The notes below the pieces were generated by a model. It was not told where the DNA came from, searched no databases, and saw only the letters and a list, made by a program, of their open reading frames with translations. From an uncultured Brevinema sp. (GTDB lineage: Bacteria; Spirochaetota; Brevinematia; Brevinematales; Brevinemataceae): 6,141 nt of DNA. The position numbers and the translations under genes were made by a program. Of this stretch, positions 4,897 through 6,141 are shown one piece after another. The DNA lies in NCBI GenBank assembly GCA_947036575.1, contig CAMQSH010000116.1, positions 1-6,141 of the forward strand, in the 5' to 3' direction. Each line of letters starts with the position of its first letter. Position 1 is the stretch's first letter.

Positions 4897-6141
4897 TTAT
4901 TTGATTTCTGTATCTGCACCTAAATCAAATGATAAATTTTCGTAGTTTCTATTTAAAGCAACAGTAATAGGAAGCATCTTTGCTACTGGTCCCATCAATT
5001 GACGTGGTCCAGGAGAAGTAAAACAATCACTTTCTGACCATTGTTTTCTACGGGATACAAAAAATTCAAAAGCTGGAGAATCTAATTTTACAAGAGCTTT
5101 TTCGATTACGAATTCATCTTGACCATGTCTACGCTCTATATTAAGAAGTCCTGTTAATGGAATAGCTTGTGCTACCCCTCCATTTTGAAGATCTGTAATT
5201 GCAGCCATATAACCAGTATGTCCACCCAAAGCTAAAGATCCAGCAACTAATCCTAAATTAAGACAGTACGCTGCATCAAATAATGTTGGTGCACCACATC
5301 TACCCTCATAACCAAAGAAATGATTTAATGCATTAAATTTGTAACTTGAGAATAAAGTATCTTTAGAAGCATTTACTTGTAATTTTGCAATACGAGCTTT
5401 AACCATTTCTATAACTAGTGTTTCTGTAGGGATTTGAGATAATGGAAGATTTCCATGAGAATCTCTCTCTAAGAGTAACATGTCTTGAATACTATCTGGT
5501 AATTCTTGATACAATGCTTTTGTTTGAGCATTTAAGTTAGACATAATAAATTCTTTTTTAGTAATAATATCCATAGTAGCAATTTTATCCAAATTATGTC
5601 CCATAATTTCATCCATTTCAGCAAGTAATACCTGCATTTCTGGAATAAATTCAATAAATCCTTCGGGGATTAAAACAAGCCCATGATTGATTCCTTTGTC
5701 AGCTCTTAATTTGATAACAGAAGCAATATCATCAATAACTTGTGCTAAAGACATTTTTTTCTCAAGAATTTCTTCTGAAATAATAGTATAAGCAGGTCTT
5801 GTTTGTAGTGATGTTTCTAAAGCAACATGACTAGCAGCACGACCCATAATTTTAACAAAATGCCAATATTTGAGTGATGATGCAGTATCTTGTAAGATAT
5901 TACCAACCATTTCAGCGTAGATTTTTGTTGCTGTATCAAAACCAAAAGAAATTGGTAATAAATCTCCTAATTGAAGATCACCATCTATTGTTTTTGGAAC
6001 ACCAATTACAGTAACACCTAGAGGTGCTAATAATTCTGCTAAAACAGCAGCATTAGTATTTGAATCATCTCCACCAACAATAATAACAGTATCAATTTTA
6101 TGTTTTGTTACAACTTCTTTAACCTGACTAAATTGTTCTTC
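4897..6141 (-). CDS. pfp: Pyrophosphate--fructose 6-phosphate 1-phosphotransferase (5' end outside window)
   Basis: The cytoplasmic, reversible PPi-dependent phosphofructokinase: fructose 6-phosphate + PPi to fructose 1,6-bisphosphate + Pi. The frame is open from the right window edge, so the 414 visible residues lack the N-terminus; long-type bacterial PFPs are about 550 aa, so roughly 140 residues are missing. An internal ATG at 5910 is not the start. Numbering from the edge: GGDDSNTNA (23-31), where Asp26 replaces the Gly of ATP-dependent enzymes; PKTIDGDL (49-56), with Lys50 and catalytic Asp53; SFGFDTA (65-71); MGR (99-101); IPEGFIEFIPE (158-168); and YEGRCGAPTLFDAAYC (278-293), with substrate-binding Glu/Arg. 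ERRHG and the conserved SPGPRQ lie near the end. The Asp26/Lys50 pair is the established marker for PPi over ATP. The usual 'DLKN' after the catalytic loop is DLQL. The stop is followed by a candidate hairpin at 4834-4867. Identification is secure. Confidence 0.96.
   Translation of the reverse strand, partial: EEQFSQVKEVVTKHKIDTVIIVGGDDSNTNAAVLAELLAPLGVTVIGVPKTIDGDLQLGDLLPISFGFDTATKIYAEMVGNILQDTASSLKYWHFVKIMGRAASHVALETSLQTRPAYTIISEEILEKKMSLAQVIDDIASVIKLRADKGINHGLVLIPEGFIEFIPEMQVLLAEMDEIMGHNLDKIATMDIITKKEFIMSNLNAQTKALYQELPDSIQDMLLLERDSHGNLPLSQIPTETLVIEMVKARIAKLQVNASKDTLFSSYKFNALNHFFGYEGRCGAPTLFDAAYCLNLGLVAGSLALGGHTGYMAAITDLQNGGVAQAIPLTGLLNIERRHGQDEFVIEKALVKLDSPAFEFFVSRRKQWSESDCFTSPGPRQLMGPVAKMLPITVALNRNYENLSFDLGADTEIK

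Noticed and set aside
5908..5910. ATG at 5910 as the start of the phosphofructokinase
   Set aside because: The 77 codons upstream to the window edge are open and carry the GGDDS and PKTIDGD active-site motifs, so the gene continues beyond the window.

Overview
This is an AT-rich window of about 6.1 kb. It holds six protein-coding genes with very short spacers and shows no RNA gene, insertion sequence, phage gene or CRISPR array. The organism looks like a diderm (Gram-negative type) bacterium with a low-GC genome. It encodes an outer-membrane beta-barrel with a Sec signal peptide and a C-terminal phenylalanine, a second Sec-exported protein, and a pyrophosphate-dependent phosphofructokinase. 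A low-GC spirochaete (Brachyspira/Brevinema-like) fits best, but this is inference from gene content and composition, not proof.

Left part, plus strand (1-1004). The 3' end of uvrB (nucleotide excision repair) is followed 8 bp later by a small YhcH/YiaL/TabA (DUF386) family protein. That protein has lost several residues that are normally conserved in the family. Its stop codon overlaps the stop codon of the convergent gene on the other strand.

Middle, minus strand (1001-4271). A well-formed sigma-70-type promoter at 4302-4330 drives what looks like a two-gene operon. The first gene encodes a plug-less TonB-receptor-like outer-membrane barrel. Thirteen bp after it comes an exported SpoIVB-like (S55) peptidase-domain protein, in which the catalytic Ser motif precedes the His motif. 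Both products should leave the cytoplasm, so they may act together in the envelope; their function is unknown.

Right part, minus strand (4333-6141). A small HrgC-like/DUF2628-like membrane protein is followed (reading rightwards) by a 126-bp spacer with two inverted repeats and a spaced direct repeat. The last gene is a 5'-truncated pyrophosphate--fructose-6-phosphate 1-phosphotransferase, the reversible phosphofructokinase of glycolysis. Most of the window is ordinary housekeeping and envelope DNA. The barrel plus S55 operon and the degenerate DUF386 protein are the parts most worth following up.
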